Origin: Candidatus Cloacimonadota bacterium
GTDB lineage: Bacteria > Cloacimonadota > Cloacimonadia > Cloacimonadales > TCS61
DNA length: 46,482 bases
Assembly (NCBI GenBank): GCA_030620155.1
Contig: JAUXFF010000005.1
Span: 1-46,482, forward strand
Reading direction: 5' to 3'
The notes beneath the pieces are model-generated. The model did no database searches, had not been told where the DNA came from, and saw only the letters and a program-made list of their open reading frames with translations. A program made the position numbers and the translations under genes. Below are positions 26,918 to 36,842 of this stretch, one piece after another. Position 1 is the stretch's first letter. Each line of letters begins with the position of its first letter.

Positions 26918-28918
26918 ATGCAGGAAAGAATAGGAGTTTTTGTATGTAAGTGTGGTCCGAATATAGGAGATAAAATCGATGTTGATACTATCGTTAATGA
27001 AGTAAAAAACATCGATGGTGTTGTCACTGCAAAAAGTCACAATCTCTTATGTTCGAATGATGGTTTGGAGTTCCTAAAAGAGGAAATAATAAAGGGAAAC
27101 CTTTCCAGGGTCGTGGTTGCTGCCTGCACCCCTAAAATGTATGAGCAAAAATTTATGAATACATGTGAAGAAGCAGGACTTAATCCATTCCTTTTTCATA
27201 TGACAAATATACGGGAACAGGTCGCCTGGGTAACTCCGGATAAAATCCTCGCTACTGAAAAAGCAAGAAAACTTTGCTTAGCTGCCATAAACAGGATGTC
27301 TTTTCAAGAACCGATTGAGAAGAAGGAGATCGATGTTCAACCGGATGTTCTGGTAGTAGGTGGAGGAGTAGCAGGATTGGAAGCAACACTTACACTTACA
27401 GCAAAAGGAAGGAAGATAATCCTCGTTGAAAAGGATGATTCCGGAAAAACTGAGACCACTGAATCAGCTCAATTTAGAAGGGTTTATCTTGTTGAAAAGA
27501 GTCCCTGCATCGGTGGAGTTAGTGCGAGATTTGAAGAAGTTTATCAAACAATGGAATGTGCTCCCTGTATGTTATCACCTGAACTTCAAGAAGTTCTTCA
27601 AAAAGAGAATGTAGAAACGCTTACTTATAGCGAAGTAGAAGAAATTGTAGGATCTTTTGGGAATTTTACTGTTAAGATCAGACGAAAAGCAAGATATGTT
27701 AGTGAAGAAGCTTGTATCGGATGTAATGCTTGTTTCGAACCTTGTCCAATCGAAATCCCAAATCAGTATGATGGAGGATTATCCAAACGAAAAGCGATAT
27801 ATCTTCCCTATGCAGGTGCTCTTCCTAATGTACCTGTTATAGATAGATTAAATTGTCTGCATTTAAATGGTAAAGAATGTAATGCCTGTGAACAGGCTTG
27901 TGCGTTCGGAGCCATAAACTTTGAGGATGAGGATCGGCTAATTGAAAAAAATGTAGGAGCTATCATATTGGCAGTGGGTTCTAAACTTTCTGATCCGACT
28001 CAATTTCCACAATTCGGATATGGTAAATATGACAATGTATTGTCAGCAATACAATTAGAAAGATTAAATGCATCGAATGGTCCTACAGGTGGCAAGATTC
28101 TCTTAAGAAACGGACAGGAACCTAAATCTATAGCTTTTATTTACTGTGTTGGCAGGAAAGAGAAGGGATACTGCTCAGGAATATGCTGTATGTATATGAG
28201 TGCTTTAGCGCATCATGTAAAAGAAAAGTTACCCGATGTGAAAATTTATAGTTTTTATACAGATCTTTGCCTACCAAAAAAAGAGCATCAGAAAATATTT
28301 GAGAAGGTTCTAGCTAAAGGAGTAGAATTTATCAGGAGTGATGGTTCTGAATATGTCGATTATGACGGAAAAAAACTCATCGTCAAATACAAGACAGAAT
28401 CTTCCGTGAAGAGTGTGTTAGCAGATATGGTAATTCTTGCTCCTCCTGTTGAACCTGCTAAAGACATTGAGAAATTAGCAAAACTTCTTGATATACCTTT
28501 GGACGAGCATGGTTTCTTCTCTGAAGAGCATATACTTATGAAACCTTTTGGTGCTCCTCTTGAAGGTGTATTCGTTGTTGGTACCTGTCAGGGCCCAAAA
28601 GATATTGGAGATTCCGTAGCTCAAGGAAGCGCATCAGCAGGAAAGATACTTTCGAGGTTAATGCTTGGAGAAAAACTAGAATTAGAACCGATAGTAGCAG
28701 AGATAGATGAAGAAATTTGCTGTGGATGCAATACCTGTATAGGATTATGTCCTTTTTCGGCTATTCATCGAGATGTGGAGAAAAAAGTTTCGGTTATTGA
28801 TGACACACTTTGCAGGGGTTGTGGAACTTGTGTCGCAGCCTGTCCAACCGGTGCAACAAAAGCAAAGAATTTTACGATGGAGCAAATATCCGCTGAGATT
28901 ATGGAGGTGGCAAAATGA
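26918..28918 (+). CDS. hdrA: Heterodisulfide reductase subunit A-like flavoprotein (full length, second copy)
   Basis: IGVFVCKCGPNI, VVGGGVAGLEATL, TMECAPCMLSP, CIGCNACFEPCP, and C-terminal CCGCNTCIGLCP/CRGCGTCVAACP. Confidence 0.94.
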   Translation: MQERIGVFVCKCGPNIGDKIDVDTIVNEVKNIDGVVTAKSHNLLCSNDGLEFLKEEIIKGNLSRVVVAACTPKMYEQKFMNTCEEAGLNPFLFHMTNIREQVAWVTPDKILATEKARKLCLAAINRMSFQEPIEKKEIDVQPDVLVVGGGVAGLEATLTLTAKGRKIILVEKDDSGKTETTESAQFRRVYLVEKSPCIGGVSARFEEVYQTMECAPCMLSPELQEVLQKENVETLTYSEVEEIVGSFGNFTVKIRRKARYVSEEACIGCNACFEPCPIEIPNQYDGGLSKRKAIYLPYAGALPNVPVIDRLNCLHLNGKECNACEQACAFGAINFEDEDRLIEKNVGAIILAVGSKLSDPTQFPQFGYGKYDNVLSAIQLERLNASNGPTGGKILLRNGQEPKSIAFIYCVGRKEKGYCSGICCMYMSALAHHVKEKLPDVKIYSFYTDLCLPKKEHQKIFEKVLAKGVEFIRSDGSEYVDYDGKKLIVKYKTESSVKSVLADMVILAPPVEPAKDIEKLAKLLDIPLDEHGFFSEEHILMKPFGAPLEGVFVVGTCQGPKDIGDSVAQGSASAGKILSRLMLGEKLELEPIVAEIDEEICCGCNTCIGLCPFSAIHRDVEKKVSVIDDTLCRGCGTCVAACPTGATKAKNFTMEQISAEIMEVAK

Positions 28919-29334
28919 AGGATGAAAAATTAGCAATTGTAACATTTCTATGTAACTGGTGTTCTTATGAGGGAGCAGATAAAGCTGGTAATGCCAGGTT
29001 GAATTGTCCGTCAAATATTAGGATTATTCGGGTTATGTGCAGTGGTAGAATCGAACCTCAGTTTGTAATACAGGCTTTCATAGATGGAGCAAGTGGTGTG
29101 TTGATTTTGGGTTGTCATCCTGGAGATTGCCATTACAAAAAGGGAAACTATAAAGCTATACGAAGAATAAGTCTTTTGAAAAAAATGTTAAGGCAATTCG
29201 GGATCGAACAGGATAGAGTAAGATTAGACTGGGTCAGTGCGAGTGAAGGAGAAAGATTTGCCAAAGTAGCCAATGAAATGGCTGAAACGATCGAACAATT
29301 AGGTCCTTTGCCCGAATTAAAAATATTAAATTGA
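28915..29334 (+). CDS. mvhD: MvhD-family [2Fe-2S] electron-transfer subunit (copy 4)
   Basis: FLCNWCSYEGADKAG, RVMCSGRIEP, LGCHPGDCHYKKGNY. ATG overlaps the hdrA stop. Confidence 0.94.
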   Translation: MKDEKLAIVTFLCNWCSYEGADKAGNARLNCPSNIRIIRVMCSGRIEPQFVIQAFIDGASGVLILGCHPGDCHYKKGNYKAIRRISLLKKMLRQFGIEQDRVRLDWVSASEGERFAKVANEMAETIEQLGPLPELKILN

Positions 29335-29346
29335 GAGGAATAAATT

Positions 29347-30372
29347 ATGCCAAAACCTAAAGTAGCTTTTTATTGGTGTGCATCCTGCGGGGGTTGTGAG
29401 GAAGCAATCGTTGACCTGAATGAAGATATTCTGAAAGTGGTTGAATTGGTTGATATTGTTTTCTGGCCCTGTGCAATGGATTTTAAATACGATGATGTAC
29501 GAAAAATGAAGGATAACGAAATTACAGTTGCATTCATAAATGGCGCTATTCGTACTGATGAACAGGAAGAGATGGCAAATCTTCTCAGGAAGAAAGCTCA
29601 GATTGTCGTTGCTTTTGGGTCTTGTTCACATCTTGGTGGTATCCCTGGATTAGCAAATTTCTGGGATAGAGAAACGATTTTCGAATCTTCTTATGGGAAA
29701 GGTTGTCCGTCAGTTGATAATCCGGATGGAATAGTTCCTCAGACTGTAAGCAAAGTTCCGGAAGGAGAGTTGACTTTACCTGCTTTCCATAACACGGTCA
29801 AGAGTCTCGATCAGGTTATTGATGTGGACTATTATATTCCCGGATGTGCTCCCCCACCTTACTTAACTATGAAAGCAATTGTTGCTATATTATCAGGAGA
29901 ATTACCTGAAAAAGGAGCGATCCTGGCTCCTGAAAAAACATTATGCGATGAGTGTTCTCTTAATGATTCAAAACCGGAGAAAATTTCTATCAAAGAAATC
30001 AAAAGAATTTCCGAAGTCATTTCTGATCCTGAAAAGTGTTTTCTTGCTGAAGGTGTAATTTGTATGGGACCTGTTACACGGTCAGGGTGCAGTGAAGAAG
30101 GAGATGGGAAGTGTATTTCTGCTAATATGCCTTGTCGCGGATGTTTTGGACCTCCACCGGAAGTTAAAGATGTTGGGGGAAAAATGATATCTGCTCTTGC
30201 TTCTATCGTCGGTCTTGAGGGAGAAGAAAATATGAGCGAAGAGGATGTGGAAAAACTTATTAATCAGATAGTAGATCCAGCTGGATATTTCTATCGTTTC
30301 TCTCTTCCTACTTCATTATTGAGAAGAAAAAGAATGAGCAATCCTGCAAAGGAGGATAGATATAATGGCTAA
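29347..30372 (+). CDS. mvhG: [NiFe]-hydrogenase small subunit (MvhG-like, group 3-type)
   Basis: WCASCGGCEEAIVD, AFGSCSHLGGIPGLAN, YIPGCAPPP, CRGCFGPPP. Confidence 0.93.
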   Translation: MPKPKVAFYWCASCGGCEEAIVDLNEDILKVVELVDIVFWPCAMDFKYDDVRKMKDNEITVAFINGAIRTDEQEEMANLLRKKAQIVVAFGSCSHLGGIPGLANFWDRETIFESSYGKGCPSVDNPDGIVPQTVSKVPEGELTLPAFHNTVKSLDQVIDVDYYIPGCAPPPYLTMKAIVAILSGELPEKGAILAPEKTLCDECSLNDSKPEKISIKEIKRISEVISDPEKCFLAEGVICMGPVTRSGCSEEGDGKCISANMPCRGCFGPPPEVKDVGGKMISALASIVGLEGEENMSEEDVEKLINQIVDPAGYFYRFSLPTSLLRRKRMSNPAKEDRYNG

Positions 30373-31828
30373 AAAAATATCAATAGATCCAATAACCAGA
30401 TTGGAAGGACATGGTAAAATAGAAATTTTCCTTGATGATGATGGTAATGTTAAAAATGCCTATTTACAAGTTCCGGAATTAAAAGGTTTTGAACAGTTCT
30501 GTGTGGGCAGACCGGTCGAAGAACTGGCAAGAATAACTCCTCGCATCTGCGGTGTTTGCCCTACTGCTCATCATATGTGTTCGACCAAAGCACTGGATGC
30601 AGTTTATCATGTAAAACCAACAGAAACAGCTCTCAAATTACGCCGACTGATCTACAATGCATTTATGGCAGAAGATCATTTACTGCATTTCTTTTTCCTT
30701 GGAGGACCAGATTTCGTGGTCGGTCCGGACGCTCCTCCCGGTGAAAGAAATATTCTGGGTGTAATCGGAAAAGTCGGTATAGAGATTGGTAAACAAGTAA
30801 TCGATATGAGAAGAAGGTTGCGAAGTGTTATTACTCATCTTGGCGGAAAAGTTATCCATCCGGTTTGTGGTCTTCCTGGTGGAGTTTCCAAAGGTCTTGC
30901 TGAAGACCAAAGGCAGGCTTTCCTGAAAGTTGCCAAAGACGCTGTTGAATTTTCTAAGTTCTGTTTGCAGGTATTTAATGATATTGTCCTGAAAAATAAC
31001 ACTTATCTCGATTTAATTGTAGGCGATATTTTCAAACACCAAACTTATTATATGGGTCTGGTTGATGAAAATAACAAGGTTGACCTCTATGACGGAAAGA
31101 TTCGAGTTGTTGATCCGAATGGAAAAGAATTTGTTAAATTTGAAGCAAAGGACTACTTAGATCATATTATCGAGCATGTTGAACCCTGGAGTTACATCAA
31201 ATTTCCATACCTGAAAAATATCGGTTGGAAGGGATTTGTTGATGGAATCGACAGCGGCGTTTATCGTGTTGCTCCTCTGGCAAGACTCAATGCTTCAGAT
31301 GGTATGAAAACTCCACTCGCGCAAGCTGAGTATGAAAAGATGTTTGATACACTGGGTGGAAAACCATCTCATCATACTTTAGCGTTTCACTGGGCAAGAC
31401 TCATTGAAGTTATGTATGTTTCCGAAGAGTTAGTTCAACTTCTTGAAGATAAATCAATAACAAATCCTGATATCCGAAATCTTCCGACTGAAACCCCGGA
31501 TGAAGGTGTTGGCGTCATTGAGGCTCCAAGAGGGACTTTGTTTCATCATTATAAAACTGATGAAAATGGAATGGTTACGGGGGTTAATCTTATAGTTGCT
31601 ACTGTTAACAATTCTGCTGCTATTTCTATGTCCATTGCCAAAGCTGCTAAGAATTTGATAAAAAACGGTAAAGTGAATGATGGTCTTCTCAACATGGTTG
31701 AAATGGCTTTCCGACCATATGATCCTTGTCTCGCTTGTGCTACCCATTCATTACCGGGTAAAATGCCTCTTATTGTAAATATTCGCGATAACAACAAAGA
31801 TATAGTTCAATCTATTAGAAGAGATTAA
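30365..31828 (+). CDS. mvhA: [NiFe]-hydrogenase large subunit (MvhA-like)
   Basis: L1 motif RICGVCPTAHH and L2 motif DPCLACATH followed by a C-terminal extension compatible with endopeptidase cleavage. Confidence 0.95.
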   Translation: MAKKISIDPITRLEGHGKIEIFLDDDGNVKNAYLQVPELKGFEQFCVGRPVEELARITPRICGVCPTAHHMCSTKALDAVYHVKPTETALKLRRLIYNAFMAEDHLLHFFFLGGPDFVVGPDAPPGERNILGVIGKVGIEIGKQVIDMRRRLRSVITHLGGKVIHPVCGLPGGVSKGLAEDQRQAFLKVAKDAVEFSKFCLQVFNDIVLKNNTYLDLIVGDIFKHQTYYMGLVDENNKVDLYDGKIRVVDPNGKEFVKFEAKDYLDHIIEHVEPWSYIKFPYLKNIGWKGFVDGIDSGVYRVAPLARLNASDGMKTPLAQAEYEKMFDTLGGKPSHHTLAFHWARLIEVMYVSEELVQLLEDKSITNPDIRNLPTETPDEGVGVIEAPRGTLFHHYKTDENGMVTGVNLIVATVNNSAAISMSIAKAAKNLIKNGKVNDGLLNMVEMAFRPYDPCLACATHSLPGKMPLIVNIRDNNKDIVQSIRRD

Positions 31829-31836
31829 CTTGTTTA

Positions 31837-32292
31837 ATGAAAACATTGATTTTAGGATTGGGAAATACGATTTTAACAGATGATGGAGTAGGAATAAGAA
31901 TAGCACAAAAAATAAAAGAAAAATGTAAAAATGTTGATGTCTCTGAAGCCAGTGCTGCTGGCTTCAGAGTTATAGACGAGATAATTGGTTACGATAAACT
32001 TATTTTAATTGACTCAATAAAAACTGGAAAAGCTGAACCTGGAAAGCTTCATAAATTTACTTTTGAAGAATTTAAAAAAACACTACACCATGCTCAACCA
32101 CACGATATCAGCTTATTTGATGCTTTTGAAATTATTAAAAAACATGGTGATAAATTACCTTCTGAAATTGAAGTTTATGCGGTAGAAGTTACTGATACTT
32201 CAACTCTTTCTGAAACATGCACAATGGAAGTTGAAGCTGCTATTCCAATTATATCTCAAAAAATCATTGATGAACAATCTCTCTTTAAATAA
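31837..32292 (+). CDS. Hydrogenase maturation endopeptidase (HyaD/HycI family)
   Basis: MKTLILGLGNTILTDDGVGIRIAQ, DEIIGYDKLILIDSI, QPHDISLFDA. Immediately downstream of the large subunit. Confidence 0.92.
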   Translation: MKTLILGLGNTILTDDGVGIRIAQKIKEKCKNVDVSEASAAGFRVIDEIIGYDKLILIDSIKTGKAEPGKLHKFTFEEFKKTLHHAQPHDISLFDAFEIIKKHGDKLPSEIEVYAVEVTDTSTLSETCTMEVEAAIPIISQKIIDEQSLFK

Positions 32293-32305
32293 ATTGTACC
32301 TCTTG

Positions 32306-32328
32306 TTCCCAAGCCCAATGCTTGGGAA
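32306..32328. repeat. REP-like hairpin TTCCCAAGC/GCTTGGGAA
   Basis: Perfect 9-bp inverted repeat with 5-nt loop. Confidence 0.7.
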
Positions 32329-32340
32329 TGTATTATTTAC

Positions 32341-32386
32341 GTTACTAAGCCGGGCACACAATACAGTATGCTAAAGGCTTAGTAAC
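32341..32386. repeat. Inverted repeat GTTACTAAGCC/GGCTTAGTAAC followed by CGAG
   Basis: Perfect 11-bp arms at 32341-32351 and 32376-32386. Confidence 0.75.
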
Positions 32387-32431
32387 GAGGGTTTATGAAT
32401 TGAATATATAACATTAATTTATGGGGGTTAG

Positions 32432-33601
32432 ATGAATATTCATGAGTACCAGGCGAAACAGATATTAGAAAAATATGGTGTTCCTATTCCTAAAGGAAAA
32501 ATGATCGAAAAAGCCGAAGATGCAAAAGATGCAGCCAGAGAAATCGGTGGAAATATCTGGGTTGTTAAAGCTCAGATTCATGCTGGAGGCAGAGGAAAAG
32601 GTGGCGGAGTAAAACTTGCCAGATCCCTCGATGAAGTGGAAAAATATGCTTCTGAAATAATAGGTATGAACCTTATAACTCATCAAACTGGACCTGCTGG
32701 AAAATTAGTTAAAAAAGCTTATATTGAAGGTGGTATTGATATAAAAAAGGAACTCTATTTAGGAATGGTTCTGGATAGGGCAAAAGAACTACCTGTAATG
32801 ATGGCATCTACAGAAGGTGGAGTGGAAATTGAAAAAGTAGCTGCAGAAACACCTGAAAAAATTATCAAAGTTGAGATCGATCCTCTAACCGGGTTTCAGG
32901 GATATCATGCTCGTGAATTAGCGTTTGGTTTGAATCTTTCAAAAGAACAGATAAAAGAATTCGGCAAATTCGCAAAAGCCCTGTACAACGTTTATACTTT
33001 GAATGATGCGAGTCTTGTTGAGATTAATCCTTTGGTTTTGACTGCTGATGATAAATTTATTGCACTTGATGCGAAAATGGGGTTTGATGACAATTCTCTT
33101 TTCAGACACAAAGATATTTCAGAAATGAGGGATTTCGATGAGGAAGACCCGGCAGAAATCGAAGCAGGCAATTACGGATTGAGTTATGTTAAACTCGATG
33201 GTGAAGTTGGTTGTATGGTAAATGGTGCAGGATTGGCAATGTCTACAATGGATATAATCAAACTTGAAGGCGGGGAACCTGCAAATTTTCTTGACGTTGG
33301 CGGTAAAGCAAGTGCAAGTACGGTTGCCAAGGGGTTCGAAATAATACTGAAAGACCCGAATGTAAAAGCAATACTGGTTAATATTTTTGGTGGGATTGTC
33401 CGCTGTGACAGGATTGCAAATGGCATTCTTGAAGCTACGGAAACAACCAGGGTCGAGGTTCCGATTGTAGTCAGACTTGATGGAACGAATGCAAAAGAAG
33501 CAATTGAGATTATTGGAGATTCCAATTTATCCAATATCATTTCTGCAACCGACCTTGGCGATGCTGCCAGGAAAGTCGTAAAAGCTGCTAAAGGGGTGTG
33601 A
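32432..33601 (+). CDS. sucC: Succinyl-CoA synthetase (ADP-forming) beta subunit
   Basis: MNIHEYQAKQILEKYGVPIPKG, AQIHAGGRGKGGGVKLA, LNIFGGIVRCDRIANGI-type motif. Confidence 0.97.
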   Translation: MNIHEYQAKQILEKYGVPIPKGKMIEKAEDAKDAAREIGGNIWVVKAQIHAGGRGKGGGVKLARSLDEVEKYASEIIGMNLITHQTGPAGKLVKKAYIEGGIDIKKELYLGMVLDRAKELPVMMASTEGGVEIEKVAAETPEKIIKVEIDPLTGFQGYHARELAFGLNLSKEQIKEFGKFAKALYNVYTLNDASLVEINPLVLTADDKFIALDAKMGFDDNSLFRHKDISEMRDFDEEDPAEIEAGNYGLSYVKLDGEVGCMVNGAGLAMSTMDIIKLEGGEPANFLDVGGKASASTVAKGFEIILKDPNVKAILVNIFGGIVRCDRIANGILEATETTRVEVPIVVRLDGTNAKEAIEIIGDSNLSNIISATDLGDAARKVVKAAKGV

Positions 33602-33604
33602 CCG

Positions 33605-34480
33605 ATGAGTATCTTAGTAAATAAATCTTCCAGAGTGATTGTTCAGGGTTTTACCGGCAAAGAAGGAACATTTCATGCAGAACAATGTATTGCTTACGGA
33701 ACAAATGTAGTAGGTGGAGTAACTCCAGGAAAGGGTGGTCAAACTCATCTGGAGAAACCGGTGTTCAATACGGTAAAAGAAGCTGTTAAAGCTACTGAAG
33801 CAGATACATCATTAATTCTTGTTCCTCCTGCTTTTGCCGCAGATGCTGTGATGGAAGCTGCTGCTTCGGGAATCAAGGTGATCGTTTGCATAACGGAAGG
33901 TATTCCAACTCGTGATGTTATTATAGCAAAGAAATTTGCTAATAAACAGGGAACAACTTTAGTTGGTCCCAACTGCCCTGGAATTATTTCTGCAGATGAA
34001 GCGAAAGTTGGAATTATGCCAGGTTTTGTGTTTAAAAAAGGAACAGTCGGGCTAATTTCCAAATCAGGAACATTAACTTATGAAATGGCAAACCAGGTGG
34101 TTCTGGCTGGTCTGGGAATTTCTACTGCAATTGGTATCGGGGGAGATCCGATAATTGGTTCTACAATCATTGATCTTCTTAAGCTTTTTGAAAAAGACCA
34201 GGAAACAGAAGCTATAGTTATTATCGGTGAGATCGGCGGTGATATGGAAATTCAAGCAGCAGAGTATATCAAAGGAAATATCACAAAACCTGTAGTGGCG
34301 TTCATAGCAGGTCGTACTGCTCCCAAAGGAAAACGAATGGGTCACGCAGGAGCTATAATTGCAGGAAGCAAAGGTACTGCCCAGGAGAAAATGGATGCCC
34401 TGGCTGAAGCTGGAGTCACAGTTGTGGATTCTCCTGCTGAAGTCGGAGTGAAGGTTAGGGAAGTATTAAATAAAAATTAG
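33605..34480 (+). CDS. sucD: Succinyl-CoA synthetase alpha subunit
   Basis: [59 protein letters not shown]. Confidence 0.97.
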   Translation: MSILVNKSSRVIVQGFTGKEGTFHAEQCIAYGTNVVGGVTPGKGGQTHLEKPVFNTVKEAVKATEADTSLILVPPAFAADAVMEAAASGIKVIVCITEGIPTRDVIIAKKFANKQGTTLVGPNCPGIISADEAKVGIMPGFVFKKGTVGLISKSGTLTYEMANQVVLAGLGISTAIGIGGDPIIGSTIIDLLKLFEKDQETEAIVIIGEIGGDMEIQAAEYIKGNITKPVVAFIAGRTAPKGKRMGHAGAIIAGSKGTAQEKMDALAEAGVTVVDSPAEVGVKVREVLNKN

Positions 34481-34487
34481 AAGGTTT

Positions 34488-35321
34488 ATGATGTCAGATT
34501 TAAAGAAAATATTTACAACTGCTGAAGAATACAAAATGCAGGGAGAGTTGCTGAAAGCTATTTCTGAGTATAATAAAATTTTAGAGAAAGATCCCAATAA
34601 TGTAAACGCTGGAATAAATCTAGCGGATATATATTATATTCTAGGTGAGATAGAAAAGTCAATTGATTTTTATGAAAAAGTAATTGCCCAGAGACCAAAT
34701 TATGGTTTGGTGTTGTACAGATTGGGTATATCATATTTCCGTGCCACAGAATTTTATAAAGCCATATCTGTTTTGGATCGGGTAATTAAATTAGATCCAG
34801 ATCTTTATATGGCACATTATTGGAAGGGTCTTTCTTATTATCATATTGGAAAAGTCGGGAAAAGTATAGAATCATATAAAAAACTGCAGGAAAAGGGAAA
34901 GAACAGCACTTTAGGTTATTATCACCTGGCAATATCTTATAAAACTATAGGGAACTATAAAAAGGCAATAGAATATCTGGAAAGAATATTGAAAGAAGAT
35001 CCTGATATTGTATCTGTAAATTACCATCTTGGACTTTCTTATCTTGGACTTTCCGATATCAGGAAAGCCTTGATATGTTTTAAAAAGGTTCTTAAAATAG
35101 ATCCTGAACATTATGGTGCGAAAGATAAGTTAGGTAACCTGATTAATGATCAGGAGCTACTTTATACTTTTGGGATCGAAGAAGCTAAAAGTGATGAGAA
35201 CATTGAGGTATTAATTACAAATTATCATATCGGGGAAGCGTATAGGGGATTTTCTGCAATTGATAAAGCATTTAAATATTTTAAGAAGAAATTGACTAAT
35301 GATCAGAATAAAGATTCCTAA
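34488..35321 (+). CDS. Tetratricopeptide-repeat protein
   Basis: Repeated TPR-like units (e.g. AISEYNKILEKDPNNVNAGINLADIYYILGEIEKSIDFYEKVI). Confidence 0.85.
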   Translation: MMSDLKKIFTTAEEYKMQGELLKAISEYNKILEKDPNNVNAGINLADIYYILGEIEKSIDFYEKVIAQRPNYGLVLYRLGISYFRATEFYKAISVLDRVIKLDPDLYMAHYWKGLSYYHIGKVGKSIESYKKLQEKGKNSTLGYYHLAISYKTIGNYKKAIEYLERILKEDPDIVSVNYHLGLSYLGLSDIRKALICFKKVLKIDPEHYGAKDKLGNLINDQELLYTFGIEEAKSDENIEVLITNYHIGEAYRGFSAIDKAFKYFKKKLTNDQNKDS

Positions 35322-35337
35322 AGATTCAGGAGCAATT

Positions 35338-36183
35338 ATGCGAGAAATTGATGTAAAAGATATTATCCCAATTGTAAAAAAACTCTGTATTGATGCAAGC
35401 ATTTACATTGGAGATGATGTAGTAGAAAAACTAAAAGAATTTCAGAAAAAAGAAGAATCTCCCATAGCGAAAGAAATTATAGCCATAATATTTGAGAACC
35501 AAAGACTTTCTGTTGAAAAACAAATGCCATTGTGTCAGGATACGGGGGTTGCTGTTTTTTTTATAGAGCTTGGACAGGATGTTCATCTGGTTGGAGGTGA
35601 TTTCTATAAAGCCATAAATGAGGGAGTTCGCCAGGGTTATAAAGAGGGTTATTTACGAAAATCTATGGTCGATGACCCGATAATTGAAAGAAAAAATACT
35701 AAAGATAATACTCCGGCACTTATTTATTTGGATATTGTTCCCGGTGATAAAGTAAAAATTACACTTGCAGCAAAAGGCGGTGGCTCAGAAAATATGAGTG
35801 AAGTAAAGATGATGAAAGCAGCAGATGGTATTGAAGGGGTAATAGATTTCGTTGTGGATAGAGTACGAAGATCCGGGGGGAATCCCTGCCCTCCGATTAT
35901 TGTTGGAGTTGGGTTGGGAGGAAATTTTGAACAAAGTGCTCTTCTGGCAAAAAAATCCCTTCTCCGTCCCTTAAATGAAAAGAACCCCGACCCTAAATGG
36001 GCAAAAGTTGAAGAAGAAATTTTAGAAAAAGTTAATAATCTTGGAATTGGTCCACAGGGTTTAGGCGGCAGAACCACAGCAATTGCTGTAAATATTCTGC
36101 ATAAAGCCTGTCATATTGCCTGTATGCCGGTTGCGGTTAATATTCAATGTCATGTTCACAGACATAAAAGTGCAGTGATATAA
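35338..36183 (+). CDS. Fumarate hydratase class I, alpha (catalytic N-terminal) subunit
   Basis: QMPLCQDTGVAVFFIELGQDV, GGSENMSEVKMM, GVGLGGNFEQSALLAKK, GIGPQGLGGRTTA. ATG at 35338 downstream of CAGGAG. Confidence 0.93.
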   Translation: MREIDVKDIIPIVKKLCIDASIYIGDDVVEKLKEFQKKEESPIAKEIIAIIFENQRLSVEKQMPLCQDTGVAVFFIELGQDVHLVGGDFYKAINEGVRQGYKEGYLRKSMVDDPIIERKNTKDNTPALIYLDIVPGDKVKITLAAKGGGSENMSEVKMMKAADGIEGVIDFVVDRVRRSGGNPCPPIIVGVGLGGNFEQSALLAKKSLLRPLNEKNPDPKWAKVEEEILEKVNNLGIGPQGLGGRTTAIAVNILHKACHIACMPVAVNIQCHVHRHKSAVI

Positions 36184-36194
36184 AAGGAGAGAGC

Positions 36195-36749
36195 ATGTCA
36201 AAAGAAATACATTTACGAACTCCACTCAAAGATGACGATGTAAAAGAACTAAAAATCGGTGACAAAGTTCTTATAACCGGAATTATTTATACTGCACGTG
36301 ATGCAGCTCACAAAAGACTTGTTGATTTAATCGAAGCTGGAAAAGATTTACCTTTTGATATTAAAGGACAGATAATCTATTTTGTTGGTCCCGCTCCTGC
36401 CAGACCGGGTATGCCGATAGGTTCTGCAGGTCCCACAACCAGCTACAGGATGGATCCCTATTCCCCAATTCTTCTGGATGCAGGCTTAAAAGGTATGATA
36501 GGAAAGGGTCCTCGAAATAAAGAAGTTATTGACTCAATGATAAAGAATAAAGCAGTTTACTTAGCAGCGATCGGTGGAGCAGCGGTAGTGATGGCTCAAT
36601 CTATCAAAGCAGCAAAAGTAATAGCTTACGAAGACCTTGGACCGGAAGCGATCCGAGAATTGAAAGTAGAAAATCTACCCTGCATCGTTGCCAATGATAT
36701 TTATGGTAAAGATTTATTTGATGAGGGAGTGAGAAAATATAAAAAGTAA
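36195..36749 (+). CDS. Fumarate hydratase class I, beta subunit
   Basis: GIIYTARDAAHKRL, YFVGPAPARPGMPIGSAGPTTSYRMD, MIGKGPRN. Confidence 0.94.
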   Translation: MSKEIHLRTPLKDDDVKELKIGDKVLITGIIYTARDAAHKRLVDLIEAGKDLPFDIKGQIIYFVGPAPARPGMPIGSAGPTTSYRMDPYSPILLDAGLKGMIGKGPRNKEVIDSMIKNKAVYLAAIGGAAVVMAQSIKAAKVIAYEDLGPEAIRELKVENLPCIVANDIYGKDLFDEGVRKYKK

Positions 36750-36842
36750 TTAACAATAGTTATCACTTCCAGGTTGGCTTGGGAACGAGAATTACGAATT
36801 TGGCAGTGTAAAAAATGTTATGAAAGAATTAAACAAGGAGGA

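Noticed and set aside
10839-32292. Possible archaeal (methanogen) origin because of Hdr/Mvh genes
   Set aside because: Flanking uvrB, Shine-Dalgarno usage, MaeA-type malic enzyme and sucCD are ordinary bacterial context. Hdr/Mvh homologs are widespread in anaerobic bacteria.
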